DNA of 64,000 nt from Pseudisothecium myosuroides (GCA_951799445.1 OX637288.1:9302501-9366500), one strand, 5' to 3'; shown: positions 25,015-38,250, counted from the stretch's first letter. A program made the numbers and translations. Notes: a model not told the origin generated them from the letters alone.

Positions 25015-25166
25015 GACGATTGGAAGCAGCGAGTCTCGGGCGATACGGGAAAAATCACGAGCAGGAGCACTCACAAGATTTACGAGCGGACGGGAAATTC
25101 GAAGCGACAGATCCTTCAGCAAAAGGATGGCCTCCAAGCCTCGTCTCCTCTCGAAACCGCCTTAAA

Positions 25167-27893
25167 ATGCTCTATCAAATGCAGGATAATGTGCACTACA
25201 CGTTCTTCGAGTGTTTTCTCACTCTTGCCGGTCAGGAATCACTTACTTCATATTCTTCAATTAAGATTATATGGAGACCATGAACTCTCTTTTTGCCACA
25301 CGTACGGTTATAGAGATCCAGTAGTAGTGTACTGACTAATGTCAATTGCTAGTCTCTTTACATGTTTGATTTTCTATTTGCAGAAAATCTGGAGAAGCTA
25401 GCCTTTGAACTCTCAAGAATGCCTCTTCCAGATGAAAGTGCAGAAACTGATGTTGGCCGGGAACACCCAGCTGGGTCGGATCCGTTTATGGGGCTCATTG
25501 CTGGAAATGAAGTGACCAGCCAGCATCAGCGCTTCCTGATGGTGCTTAGTAACGCTGGATTTTGCCACTCACACCTCCTGCAGGAGCTTTCAAGAAAGTA
25601 TCAGCACGTTTGGTCTTATGCTGGGTGAGTGAAATGCAAGTCCGTCGGGAACTTGGTCCTATGTTCCGTCTTTTCAAGATCTCCATAATCTAGGAATTTG
25701 TTTGTGTTAATATGAGAGATCTGCTGATGATCAACTTTTCTCAATGGACTTTGGATCTGCATTGATAGGAAGGAAGAGATGAAGGGAATAGGTCCTGGTG
25801 GCAGTCAAGTCACTGCTGAAGAAGCTATAGCCAGCTTGTCATCTTTGGAAGACAAGATCCTTAATCAGTACAACTTCGCAAAGGTTCTAATCTTGACTTC
25901 ATTGAGTTGACTACTAGCTAATGAACTAATCATTTCGGATTGCAGCGTTAACTGCAGCGGCGTACCTGCTTGATGATGGGACTCAGTGGTCTGCTTCCCC
26001 TCCCGTGAAGGTAAATTCTCAAACTTTCTCTTTGTGCCTCTCTGAATCTCGTTTGGTGCTGTTTTTATTCGCTAGGTCAGAGCTTCGTCTTGATTACTTT
26101 CTTTCTTCCAATGTAGTGTTGTCCATGTCGAATAGCTCTTCAAAGACTACGCAACCTGTAACTTTATTATTGGTTCTTTTCAGGGCATTCGAGACGCTGT
26201 GGTGGAATTACTTCACCCTCTTGTATCCGTCCATGCAGAGGTTGGTTGCGCTTTCCTTCGTCATTGGGATTTCAGAAGAGAATTGTTCTGCCGCCATGCA
26301 CTCCATACTCTGGTGGAACAATGTTCCTGCACAAGTTCAGTAGCTAAGAACCCTTGGTTACTGAATTTTGAATGGACGTCTTGAGATTTAGTGCGCTTGT
26401 ATTTTTATAAGCTCATATCTCCAATTTCATGACAAAAAGAAGGTTTGTTTTGAATGCTAGTGAAAGCATCTTGTGACATGACGCAACTTGGAGTATGGGT
26501 TTTTATGGACAGGTATACGCGGGGGCAAAGCCTTTTGTCGAGAAGGTGATCAACCATCTGGCGGAGGGACTCATGGAAGCATTGCTTAATGTTTTCACAC
26601 AGAACAAAACCAAAGTTCTCAAAGGTCTTGATGTGCAAGGATACTGCCAATTGATGCTGGAGGTACTTGTTGATTTTCTTTTTGTGTTCGAGGTTTTGAG
26701 TAGGGACCTGTGACTGATACTGCGGGAATCTAGCTAGGGAATTGACTTCGGAATTAAAATTCCCTACATAATTGTTGTGAAGGAGAAAATCTCTTCAGGG
26801 CCTCGTCATCGAGTGCCCAATCATATCCACCGAACATGTGAGCTTGGGCAACTCTTTCCTCGTCAAAAGTGGAAATTCCAAACAAACCTGACATGCATCT
26901 CCTTTTACAGGTTGAATACCTTGAAGCTGTGCTTCGTGGTTATCTCACCGCACCAGCTCGTGAAGCCACTCTTCACTTGCGGGACTTGCTTCTTGAGAGA
27001 GTCCTGGAGACTGTTGGTGATATATCCGAACCTGGTCTACGAAGGTCCACCAGAAGCAGCGATGATGGAATGGGAAGCGAGGACCGGGGTTCGATTGTGA
27101 GCATATCCAAGGAGGATATACAGGTGAGGCTTACGTGAACTTAGTGCACTCATATCTTTGTACACTCAAACCGCTGTAATACATCGTGAACACCACCTGG
27201 GTGTGATAACAGTCGATTTTCATGTTTCGGTTGACTTTGATTAAGCTGACCCCAGGTGACAGGATTTGAACGTCTCAAACATTTGACGATGTCATAGTTC
27301 GAATGCGTGACAAGTGTGACAAGTGGATATTGTTCGAATGCGTGGCAAGTGGGCAGGATATTAAAAATGTCAGGTTTCAGTGTAGTGATTTGAGATTCAA
27401 TTCCCTGGATCCTGGTTCATGAGAGCTGTTGTGGTGTGTGCAGATGCTTATACCCCAAGTCATGGCTGACTTCCTTCCCAACGAGTTAAAGAGAACCCGC
27501 GTGAACGTCTTCTGTTTCACGGATGCCATGGTGAACTCGGACCTCCACCAAGGAAGGCGCTCCCTAGCCACCACCCAACAACGAATTCAGTCCAGCGGTT
27601 TCGTTGTCCCCTCTCCATTGAAGATGACGAGGCATCGGAGGAAGAACTCCGCCTCCAGCCTGACGGATTCCGACTCTGGGAAGCCGCTCGGGGCACTGCC
27701 TCCCCTGTCGCCGTACGGCGGGTACGCCAGCTCCGAGGTGGGAAGCGATGGAGGCCTGACCGACTTGCGCTCCAGAGGGGTCTCGAATGCAACCGTGGAC
27801 CGGTATTCGAGAGGGCAGTCTTCGGACTTGTTGAGGCGCACAACAGCGCATAGGCCTGTGGGCTCCCGAATCGGCTTCCAGCAGGACGGGTGA
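25167..27893 (+). pseudogene. SEC5: 5'-truncated exocyst subunit SEC5, fused and probably broken
   Basis: SEC5 is a subunit of the exocyst, which tethers secretory vesicles to the plasma membrane. Only the C-terminal part is present. Exons: about 25167-25230, 25384-25624, 25769-25883, 25946-26010, 26184-26240, 26513-26662, 26911-27123, 27444-27893. Family blocks are clear: FLMVLSNAGFCHSHLLQEL, LLDDGTQW, KGIRDAVVELLHPLVSVHAE, GYCQLMLEVEYLEAVL and NELKRTRVNVFCF. The 5' limit is the edge of the duplicated export-factor block: up to about 25166 the sequence matches 58616, then becomes SEC5. An ATG lies exactly at the join (25167-25169), in frame with SEC5. Exon 3 ends in phase 0 but exon 4 needs one base before CG TTA, so normal splicing gives FAK, Arg, stop. 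The rest is open. Compared with the Arabidopsis protein as I recall it, the first two-thirds or more is missing. Confidence 0.85.
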
Positions 27894-29172
27894 TGTACAG
27901 AGGTTCATATCAATCATCACTCGTACGTGGCCCTAAGTTACCAATATGTGGAATGCCTGTTTGGCTCTGCATTGGCGGACTAGTACTTAGAAACATTCTG
28001 AGCTTCATTCTTTCGATAAATTAATTAGACATGGGGAGCGTTGTGCTGGAAGTACATGATTCCGGAAGAATGGATTTGTGCGGGTTTCCAGTTGTGGGCG
28101 TTTTGCAAAAACTCCAGTTTCGTAAGGTAGTTAACTACACGGGCTGCAATCATCCATATGTCAGCATATGAGTACTAAGCTGTCCAAGCTTCTGTTGGTT
28201 GTTGTATATAGAGCTCAAAAATCTAACACAACACTACAAAAAGGAATGAGCTTCATGATCTTGTACTTTTTTTAGAACCTCTAGTGTTACAAAAATTCAT
28301 TTTACTTATTGCAATTCTCCCACTCTAATTGGAATTCATGAAATTGCAATAGAATAGTTGTATGTAGGACCACTACTATAGCTACTAGCAAATTCCAAGT
28401 TCTTGAACTACGTTAATGATACTCTTATGCCATCTAAATTGCACTCATGGTAATGGTATGAAGTCAAGGTTTAAAAAAATTGAAACCTCCAAGATCAATT
28501 AACAACCGTGGTACTTCAATTGAATGTTACTCTTGCACCACTTGTATCAAAGGTAATATGAATAAATTTGCAGTTTAGAATTGAAATAATAGTATTCAAA
28601 ACCAAGATGATAACTGGATTACAGTGGCACCCACACCCACACTGTTTTGAAAACCAGCATAAAATAACTGGGTGAAAGAGAGCACCTCTAGAGGATGTCG
28701 AAACACTATTAGATCAGGGTTTAGGGTTTAAGAGGATCACCATGACTCCTCTCGGGATGCTTTTGGAAGCCCAATTTGAACGCAACTGAAGGTCACCAGC
28801 TCTGAAGGTAGCTCGTTTAGATGACAGCAGAGAACTCTCTTCATCACTTGACAATAAGTAAACTCTGAAACAAATCTCCAGACAGGTACTACCATTCTCG
28901 GTGACAGTAATAGAACCTTTCCAGACGTTTTACAAAAAAGAATCACCAAAGCATAACAATACAACACTCACTCACGTCTCATCAGAAGGAAAGAAAAACA
29001 CGAAAAGGGCGTACCAACGGAGAGTGTCGCCCCTGCAAAACCACCTCAAATCACGAGCTTAACTACACAGGAAGGTTCCGACGTCTATCACGTCCCGTCA
29101 TGAAGCTCTCTCCGGAACATGGTTCCCAGAATACTCAATCAATGCCTGTGAACCGAAACTACTTCACAATTA
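27894..29172. other. Intergenic, no supported gene
   Basis: Contains the likely SEC5 3' flank. On the minus strand a TTTTGCAG acceptor near 29034 precedes a short open stretch (GDTLRWYALFVFFFPSDET, ending near 28966) that could be a last exon, but I find no partner exon. Confidence 0.4.
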
Positions 29173-29553
29173 TAGGGGTAGTCACACCTTCTTTGCTCCC
29201 CTCTCATTCTGTGAAGAATGGGGTCATGGCGGTTTAGGGTTGGTTTGCCGTTGGTTGAATATACTATTTAGGCGAAGCTTTTGCAACATCTATTATTCTC
29301 CTGCAGAGGTGAATAATGGGCGTGGCAAAGCCTTTGTAAGCCTTTGTGCTTCTTGCTTTCACCTCTGCTCCTTGCAAGTTGGCTTGCGTATTTTTAGTTT
29401 AGGTGAATCTATTCTTTAGAGAAATCCTCCAAACAACTCTATAGGGGTGTCACGCCTTCACCCGGAACTGCTTCCCATTGGCTCCTGTTTTCTCTCACCA
29501 ACTTCTCATTCTTCTGCGAAATCTACTTACTGAAAAAGGTGTGACTACCCCTA
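29173..29553. mobile_element. 0.38-kb MITE with 18-bp inverted ends
   Basis: TAGGGGTAGTCACACCTT at 29173 and its exact complement ending at 29553. If the TA is the target duplication it would be of Tc1/mariner (Stowaway) type. A weaker internal copy of the end, TAGGGGTGTCACGCCTTC, lies near 29443. Confidence 0.7.
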
Positions 29554-31131
29554 GTCATGTCCACAATGCCAACAAATCTCTCGTTGGCACAAGAAGAAAT
29601 TAAGTCCAAAGGGCGAGTTTTCATACATCTGATGTTCTTTTCAGTTTGATCTGTTTTTCAATTCACAATTGCAGCGGCGATTCTCATGTCCGATTTCAAG
29701 TTTGTACCTGTGATCATTTTCTTGTTTGTGTTGTCTATGAGTTGGTCATGTAATGTCGGCAAATAGTGATGGGATTGCCAGCGCAATTGGTGTCGTGGGA
29801 TTCAGATTGTAGACGTCAGTTGGAGCGTAGCAGATCAATGTTCGGGGAGAACCGTTGGTTAGTCGGTCATTGTTACCCCGTGGAATTGGGGAAAAAAGTG
29901 GTTGCAATTTGAAAACATTGGAAAAAACCAGTTAAAATATCAATGAAATTTCTATTCAAATTCAGTAAAAAAATAGACAAAAAAACGGATTGGGCACTTG
30001 AACAAATGGTTCAATGTGGGAAATAAAGGAAAATAGCTGGTAAAACTCAAAAAATATCTTGAATGTTGTAGAAGACAACGGAGAAGCTTTTTGTTGGTGG
30101 AAAAATTTGATTGAGATTTCCATGTTGTTCTGAAATCAACGAGACATAGCATGGTTGATAGAATTTTTTTTGGGAAAAAATGGCGGTTAGTGCAAAATGA
30201 GCTGGTGGAAATGAGAAAATAATCGGTTGAATTTTTAAAGCACAAAAAAAAACCAGGTGAAAAAATCTTTTAAAATTCTATTTCTAATTTTTGTAAATGG
30301 AAAATTTAACTGGAGTGAGTACTTGAAAATTGGTTGATTGGAGGAATTGGAAGGAAATAGCCGGTAGTTGACAACAAAACCATAATCCCCTAAATCCCTA
30401 CATATAAACTATGTGCAAGTATTGTGGAAGGAGAAAAGCAGTGAAGACTAAAGAAGAGAAGAAGCTGGAAGGTATGAAAGCGTGTTCTCTATGTCAACAA
30501 TTTTGCAATTTCATCCATTGCAAAAGGGGGGAATATATCGTCAAATATTCCCCAAATTTTTTGTATCATGTGTTGAGCAATAAAGCGGTCCCAAAAATCC
30601 CCCAACCTCCACTATTACCGTATGAGGTACACTACATCATGTCACTATCCAATTTTTTTCAATTGTAATGAGGCACACTTTATATTAAGGATTGGGCCCA
30701 ATTTACAATTGATAGGACCAAATTACAAGAGTTGAAGTTGACAATGCATCGATTTTAATTGGATTTTTTTTCTTTTTTTTCTTTTCAAAGAGACAATGAC
30801 CATTGCATTAAAAAACACAAGTGAAAAACAAATCAATCCGGTTCCCTCAGTGGAGTTTTTGTATGAGTTGTTTGCTTATTTTGCTTGCCCTAGGTTGTAT
30901 GTTCACTAAGATTTTGCTAGATTTTATCCTTGCAAAATGAAGTCTCTTTCATTTAATTCTAAAAGGATGTTGCCCTATGACCAAGGCAGTCATTCAAAAT
31001 ATGATCTTGTTCACCCTAGAAGGAAGCCACACACACACTAAGTATTCAATGGATGACTTTATCTAAGATTGCGTTGATAGGATGGAAAAAAAATATTTAT
31101 TCATCCAATATAAATTTTGGAAGTTGTTTAA
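29554..31131. other. AT-rich intergenic, no gene seen
   Basis: Low-complexity AT-rich DNA. An 85-codon open frame at 30411-30668 starts with two CxxC pairs but has no neighbour exon or family resemblance. Confidence 0.4.
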
Positions 31132-32026
31132 CCCCTAAAATACCAAGGCATTTTCTGGCTCCGGAACCACTGAGACTGCCATTTCTGCTACGATCACTCC
31201 CTAAACCAAAATACTTTTTCTTTTAGAATCTAACCGTAGGATTGTGTACTTCACTTGTCTTAGATCATGTGGTAAAAATTTCATGAAGTTTGACCGTACG
31301 GATTGGAAGATATTAGCATTTGAAGTTGGAAAAAGAAGTTTTTTTGAACTATTTTCTGCAATTTCAGATGCCATTTGTGGATTTTTTTTGCACTACACAC
31401 CATAAAGTTAAAACTTTATATGTTAAACATTTGAGTTGAGAGTCGGGGAATTTTTTTTCAAAATGTCAAAACTTGATTTTCACATATCAAAAAATTGTTA
31501 AGTAGAAGTAGGTCCAAAATTGAATGAAACATTAAATTGTTAATAGCTCTTAGGTGGAATTAAAACAAAATAATCCCAATGGTGGGATTGTTCTTGCAAA
31601 CAAACTTGACCTTTTCAAAAAAATATTGAAAAAATTTGAAAATTGCATTCAAAAATGAATTCTTTAAGTTGTTTTTTGAAGAATGCTTAAATTGCCCCCA
31701 AATCAAGAATGTCCATAACTTTCTCATTAATAGTCCATATACAATGAATCAAAGCTTCAAATGCAGACAAAAACATGATCTTTGAGAAAAAAAAAATTTT
31801 AATCATTTTTTTGTGTTTTTTTTATCTGCCTGACAAATTGCTTTTTGCTTTAGGATGGCATAGCTTTTGCTCCCACGCACGGATTGAAAAAAATATCATC
31901 TTTTCAGAAAGCTAATGTGATTCCCTATCTTCAAAAAAAGTTTCAAAAAATCAGGTCAAAATTTGAGGCCACACGGGCCTGCCCGAATCTCAAGTGTCCC
32001 CCGAGGGGACTTTAGTACTTTAGGGA
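31132..32026 (+). mobile_element. TTAA-flanked 0.9-kb element
   Basis: TTAA at 31128-31131 and 32027-32030; ends CCCCTAAAATACCAAGGCA and ACTTTAGGGA. The copy at 48840-49761 is the same subfamily in the opposite orientation, sharing for example TTTTCTGGCTCCGGAACCAC with small changes. No protein is encoded. Confidence 0.65.
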
Positions 32027-33239
32027 TTAAGTACATTTTTAGTGAATAGTATTACAAATTTCTTCATTATGATATTATTAAATTTTTTAAAGAAGAAGAT
32101 GCTTAGCCCCTAAAAGACGGACATCTCAAAGTTTTGATGCCATTGATTCAAAGTTGAGTCAATGTTGTGATTGGGGTATTGAAACATTAGTAGGGTGCAA
32201 TATCATAACAATGTTGAAACATTACAAAACATATCAACATTATACAATAGCTACTATTCAAATGTTGTGTTGGTATTATATCAATTTTTAGTATTTCAAC
32301 ATTATAAATTAGCTATTGGACAATGTTATTCACTTTTTGCTTGCTCCATTATTGAAACAATGCCACATTCAATGTTATCCAATTCTTTCTTGCTCTTTCA
32401 TTGAAACAATACCATATCAATGTTATACAATCTTATGTAGGTTACATTCCAATGTAATACCATTTGTTGATTGGGTATTTTGATGTCAATTATTGACATA
32501 TTGAAACAATGTCATCTTCTATGTTATCCAATTCTTCATGTTGCTTCCATTGAAACAACATCACATCAAAAGTAGTGATATAATTCTATATCAAATACAT
32601 GTCAATGCAACATTTTTTGATTCGATATTCCATGTTTCCCTCAAGTAGCCATTTCCATATGACCAGTGAAACCCGTTCTATTGCAATACCCTCAACAAGA
32701 ATTTGTAAACTTGAACTACACATACTTACACTTTCCAAGCATCCTAATCAGTAGCTTGCTTTAAATAGACTCTATTCAATGTGCCCTACTCACCAATTCA
32801 TGTTTGCCTGGAGTGGATATTCACGGGGCCTGTAAACTGGTATGCTCACAGTTGCTTGAACACCACCCGATATCTCGTGAAGGACTTCTCACAAAAACTA
32901 TGTGAAAAAAAAGAAAAAAGACTAGTATGTTGCTAGGTTGTTAGGTTTTCAACAGCAGCTAATTGCAAATGCAACAGATATCAATTGCTAGGCATCTTGA
33001 GAAAGGAGCTGCATTCAGGCTATACACAAACAGGCAGAAAAATAATGTTCATTCCATATCAACATTGTGCATAGTTGAAGGACACATCTAGCTAGGCTGT
33101 AAATCTCCTGCATGAGCAAATTCTAACAGATTTACTACTTTTTGCAAACTCTATACACACACGCGCAGACCTTAACTAGTACCGAGACATGAGCATATCC
33201 TTACACACGTATCATACATGCATGAAGGTGAGGTCTCTG

Positions 33240-34200
33240 GCTCTTCTCACCAACGCAGGCGACAGAATCACGACACAGCATTTTCAATCGATCTAGAAGT
33301 AATTCAAGGCAAACGTAAAATGTAGTGTTGAATTTCCAAACAAAAAAGCGGTAGGGAGTAGCAATTTGCTTTGAATGTGCAGTAGTAAGTTTGCGGAATC
33401 AAAGGCTCCACCCGACATCAAAACTGTACATTTTCTACCTGTTACAAAACAAGCATCGGCGAGTAAAAAAGGGAAGCGACAACATCAATCCGGCAGTTGA
33501 CGCTACATCAGTTTGGAATTCAAGCAGCGTTCAAGGATCACTATCCAATAGACCGAAAATTGTAAACAATGAATTTTCGAGCATAGAATTGAGGGAAGTA
33601 GCAGGGAAAAAAGTAAGACTTGCTTTAAATGTGCGGAAGTAAGTTTGTGGAATCCGAAGTTCTACCCGCCATCAAGCCTGTACACTGCCTCTCAGGTCGC
33701 AATGTATAGCAAGCCAAAAAAACAAGAGAGAAAATCAACTTGCAATTGACAGGGCTTATTGAGAGAGGGACGTACAGTAACTAGAGTAATCAAATGAAGA
33801 CGAGCGTGAACTAATTGTAGAAAATGCAACGTCGCACTTTGAAGTAGTACGGAAGAATTCCAAAGGTACTTTAAATGTGCAGCTATAAGTTTGCGGAATC
33901 GGAACCAAGGCAGCACCAAAAATCCCTCACACTGTGTTCGCAAAAGATCAAACCTCAAACTCGCCGCAGTAACGCAATTCCTTCCGATGCCAGAAGTGCG
34001 CACGAAAAAAAGAGCGGAGAGAGAGAAAAAAACAAAAAGAAGTAAAAAAGCAAGTCAATCTATCACCAACCTCCCATAGATCGGCATCCTTTTCCATGAC
34101 TTCGTCTCTAATACCGTCTCGAATCTCCAATAAAAAACGAAACCGAGTGAGATTGCGCTCCAACTAAATCCAAAAAACAGATCTCGCGCAATATAGCTTC
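33240..34200. repeat. GC-richer tract with three degenerate 0.25-kb units
   Basis: Three diverged copies of a unit containing TTTGAATGTGCAGTAGTAAG and TTTGCGGAATC start at about 33376, 33630 and 33867. The tract lies within the inserted DNA and differs in composition from its flanks. On the minus strand an ATG near 34100 begins MEKDADLWE before a GTTGGT donor, a possible first exon of a captured gene; I see no continuation. Confidence 0.4.
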
Positions 34201-34380
34201 CAATCACTCGTTCAATGCGACGCTTCGACGAGATTCACAATCTCTCTACAAATTCCCCCGTTCGCAACGCACCGCCACCCGAAAGCACACTCAACGACAC
34301 AGATTTCCGGAGCACAAGGAGATCAACACAATTGTCACTCGCTTTTGTCCTGCACAGCCATAGCCACCGAGAACTACTAA

Positions 34381-34745
34381 GAGCATCTCCACTCTTGCTC
34401 GGGATTGCTCCCTGGCCGCTCAAATCCAGGGCCCGCGCTCTAAAATTGCCCCCACTCTTGCCCCGGAATTCAAAAGTTAAAGCCCGGCCCCGCTCAAATA
34501 TGTCATCAACCCGCAATCCTCACGGGCTCACTCTCCTTCTCTCCAAGCTTGGATTCTCCTTGTCTGACAATGTTTTTTTCTCCTTTTAGAAAAGTTGGAC
34601 CACTATAGCAATTCCCACCAATGAGAATGCAAAGTTATTGGAGATATGGAGAGCAAGGGTGGGGAAGGTGGAGCCCGGAAGGAGAATGGAGCCCGCAACA
34701 AGCCATTTGGCCAGGGAGCAATCCCGAGCAAGAGTGGAGATGCTC
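34381..34745. mobile_element. PIF/Harbinger-type MITE, perfect 37-bp ends
   Basis: A 37-bp perfect terminal inverted repeat beginning GAGCATCTCCACTCTTGCTC spans 34381-34417 and, inverted, 34709-34745. Direct TAA copies flank it (34378-34380 and 34746-34748), matching the 3-bp TWA target of PIF/Harbinger (Tourist-like) elements. Identical arms suggest a recent insertion. No coding capacity. Confidence 0.85.
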
Positions 34746-36947
34746 TAAGCTCTCCAATAGCTCTCATATCTACCTCCTAAAATTAATAAATATGCTCCTT
34801 TCCAAGAATTTATAAATCTGCTTATATCCTAGATCCACTAACACGCACAAGGTTACTATTTGAACCAAGTAGCAACAGCAGAAGCAACGTGGCAACGTGA
34901 CAATTATCTCCGAATTCAACTTGATTTTTGAAATCTACAGAAAGTGATCTATTTTTGAGTTCATGACGGAGACGGATTTTTGAGCCTGGGGTACAGTATT
35001 GCTAAAATTACCCCCAGCGGCTTAGCCAGTAATACCACAGTACCAAAATGTCGTTGACTCAAGTTCATTGAAATTAGAAATTGTTATTGATCCAATTGTT
35101 GGAAAAGCATTGATGCATGTTTCAACACAATGCTGTTTCAATGTTGATTCAAAGTTCCAAAAAACAACATTATATACAACCGCAAGAATACCATGATATT
35201 AATATGCCATTGAACTCATCTTGATATAGAATTGGACTAATATTGATTCAATATCCTATCAACTTTCACCATCAATGTATTTGAATAATACAAGTTGTTA
35301 AAACATCATCACAATCTTGTATTAAAAAAATTGTAATAGTAATAACATGAAACTTTGAGAATATGCAAACAATTTTATGATTCCATCATTAGATCAATCT
35401 ATATGTGATAAAGTCACTTCCACATTGTATCAACAATTATTTCAAACATTCCCATGTCAATATTTGAACATGGCCATTGAATCAATTACCTAGTGTTACA
35501 TAAGAATCAACACTTCTCCAATATACATGAGTATTTTTTGATCAACATTGAATCAACAATCATGTCAAAACAATATTGAATCAATATTGTTTGCCGAGGG
35601 TCTTTTTTGAGATGGAGGCACATTTTGGGCACAAATTGTAAAAAATTGTTATTTTTTAGGGCAACAAAAAAAATGAAAAAAAGAAGTTTTTAATCAAAAT
35701 TCAACCATACAAATTTGTATTGGACAACTTTGGAAAGCATAGAAAAAACTTCAGAGACTTTAACCGTATAGATAATTGAAAGATTATAACGTTTGAAGTT
35801 AGAAGAATTTTTTTTTTATCTTGCCTAATAGAACCATCAAACTTTTAACTCCTCCTAAAGTGAGATGTTTACACTATACATAGTTTTTTTTATTTTTTTA
35901 TTTTTTTATTTGACAATTGCATCTTGTATCATATAAATTACATACCTACCAAATTTCAAAACTATAGGAGATTTGCACATGCTGCTCAAAGCTGCCCATA
36001 CTAACCAAAAAGTTTAGGGCAACATAACTTTTGATCCAGGCACCTAATTGGAAAAAAAAAATTATATTCCCACTAAGGGAGTTCATGTTCACACCTTGTA
36101 TCAAAATTTGAAGAACATCTGTTAAAAAATGACTTTATAAGCACCTACTCAAGATCACATTGGTATGCTCATTGGTCATTTAGTCCTTTAGAAGTTAATC
36201 CATGTATCACCCTTGTAATGTATTTTGGCTTTTTTTCTATTTACTCTTGATGTGAATTTTAGCCATAAAATGATTTTTTTGAATTTGAGTTCAACTAATT
36301 AAATGAAGCTTATCAACTATTGTTTCTACTCCAATTTGAAAATTTTGAAAAATTCTTAAATTACAATTTTTTTTATAGCAATATGAACTTTGGGCCTATA
36401 ATCATGGTTTGTTGATTTTTTGATTTTAAAGTGACATGATAACTTTGGTTTATACCATGATGCTATATACTATAATATACATCTACAATGAAAATTTCAA
36501 AAAATTTGAGTAAATTTTGTATTTGATATAAATATTTTTTGTTTATTTTATTAAAATATTTACAATAAATTCAAATTTTGCCCTAAAAAAATGATTTCAT
36601 CTCTGAAGGGACGCTACCATTTTCATGCAAAGTATGCTACCATTATGGAAATTTCAAAATATATGACTTCATCTCCAAAAAAAATCTATTGTGAAAGATA
36701 TTTGAAATTACTATAAGGTCCATACCTTAAATTAGGATTTTTGTTTGTTTGTTACAGTGAGATCTCTTGGACCATGCATTCCCCAATTCTGTTCTTGGTA
36801 CTTCTATTGGAAAGTTCTTTGCCAAGAAGGGTACATGGACTTTGTTTCATGGCATTGGGACATATGGTGCGAAAGATATTGAATTTCAAAGTTTTTATAA
36901 ATTAAAAAATTAAAAAATTATCTTTACTGACTGCGGCAACAGCACAT

Positions 36948-38250
36948 GACATACTAGTGATTTTTGAAATTACTGTGAATAATGTTTCAAATTACTATGA
37001 GATGATATCCTACAAAGGATGCTACCGTTTTGAAGAGAAGGGTGGTGGGACCAAGGTGAATTGACCCCCTCATTGCCCTGTAGTTTATTTTTGAAGAAAA
37101 TAGTGAAATTTTTTATTTGTCATATATGATAAAATTTGAAAAATTTGAATTCATATTTGCAATTAGAGGCCCCAAACTCGGTCTAAGAAGTGCAAAAATA
37201 CGAAAAAATACATAGCATAAAAATAAGGGGTAATTACATTTATTCTTGACTGTGGCAATGAGGGGGTCAATCTTCCATGGTCAAATAGTGTAGCCATGAG
37301 AATTGTAACTCGGTGTTGCCGTGTCAACAATGCCACAAGGGAATATTCACAATACGAAAGGCCAATTTCCATTGCTAGACCAAAGGACCAATTTCTAGAG
37401 GGGAGCCGGAAGCTTCATTAGAACTCTAGCATGGCCTATACAAAATAGTGAAATTGCGTTGCCTTAACAATTAGATTGCCTTAACTAAAAGAAGTTAGCT
37501 CATGACTCAATGCTTGTCCACATGAAGGCTCATGCAATTCTCTAAACCCTAGCCATGAAAGGTGCACCAATCCAACACACATAATTCCTTCAATACCACA
37601 TCCTTTTAGTGGGTGTACATATTTATAGTGTCAAATGGCAAGAAAATAGTATGGGGCAACCTAGCTAATTTCACTATTTTGTGTAGTTTTTAGTATCGTT
37701 TCCATTAAAAATGGAGCCCAGAATCCTTGTCAGCTCCCTGGATTTGCTAGGTTTCTCTACATTTTGTAAATGGATTTATAAGCATCAATTTACTTTACAA
37801 ACTACTATCAGCCTAGTTCAATATAGCAATGCATTGTAATGCTCTTTTCACTCGAAACACATGATCCACCCTTCCAAAGAGCAGTCACTATAATTCTTCA
37901 TTTTTGTATTCTTCCTAAAAATGGTATCCTTTGGTTAACACTCAAAGCCCTTGCAGGACGCTAAACCCACCCTACGAAGTAGGCGGCCATGCATGCAGGG
38001 TGAATGTAGGGTAATTGTAAAAAAAAAGCCCCTTATTTTGTGCCGTGTAAAATCTATGTTCTTCACTTCTTTTAACTAATTTGAAGCCCTCTGGTTGGAA
38101 ATATGAATTCAAAATTTGCAAATTTTATCATATTTGAAAAATAGAAAATTCTTGTATTTTCTGTAGGGAAAGTTCACCTTACATGTCTCACTTTGTGGGA
38201 CGGGTCTAGCGTCTTGCAAAGCCCTTTAAAGGAGATTACCTATTTCTGAC
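36948..38250. repeat. Left block of duplicate copy 2
   Basis: Matches 1-867 and then 3746 onward, without the 2.9-kb insertion. It contains the MITE at 37438-37686. No gene is visible. Confidence 0.65.
37438..37686. mobile_element. Uninterrupted MITE (empty-site reference)
   Basis: Ends ACAAAATAGTGAAATTGCG and its complement TAATTTCACTATTTTGT. In reverse orientation it matches 7804-8028 plus 8961-8989, giving the unoccupied TTAA site for the element at 8029-8960. Confidence 0.75.

Larger units (their letters stand above)
32107..36194. mobile_element. Possible TTAA-type element split by a 3.4-kb insertion
   Basis: Left end CCCCTAAAAGACGG follows TTAG (32103-32106); right end GTCCTTTAGAAG precedes TTAA (36195-36198). 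Between about 32145 and 35596 is different DNA, starting ATTGATTCAAAGTTGAGTCA and ending with the inverted-looking TTGAATCAATATTGTTTG, rich in CAATGTT. The right part (35600-36194) has the AT-rich body typical of the TTAA family. The split is an inference. Confidence 0.4.

Noticed and set aside
27517..27920. Several minus-strand open frames over the SEC5 last exon
   Set aside because: Antisense shadows of a GC-rich coding exon.
30411..30668. 85-codon frame with two CxxC pairs
   Set aside because: It might suggest a zinc ribbon, but it lacks regular spacing, partner exons and family resemblance and sits in low-complexity DNA.
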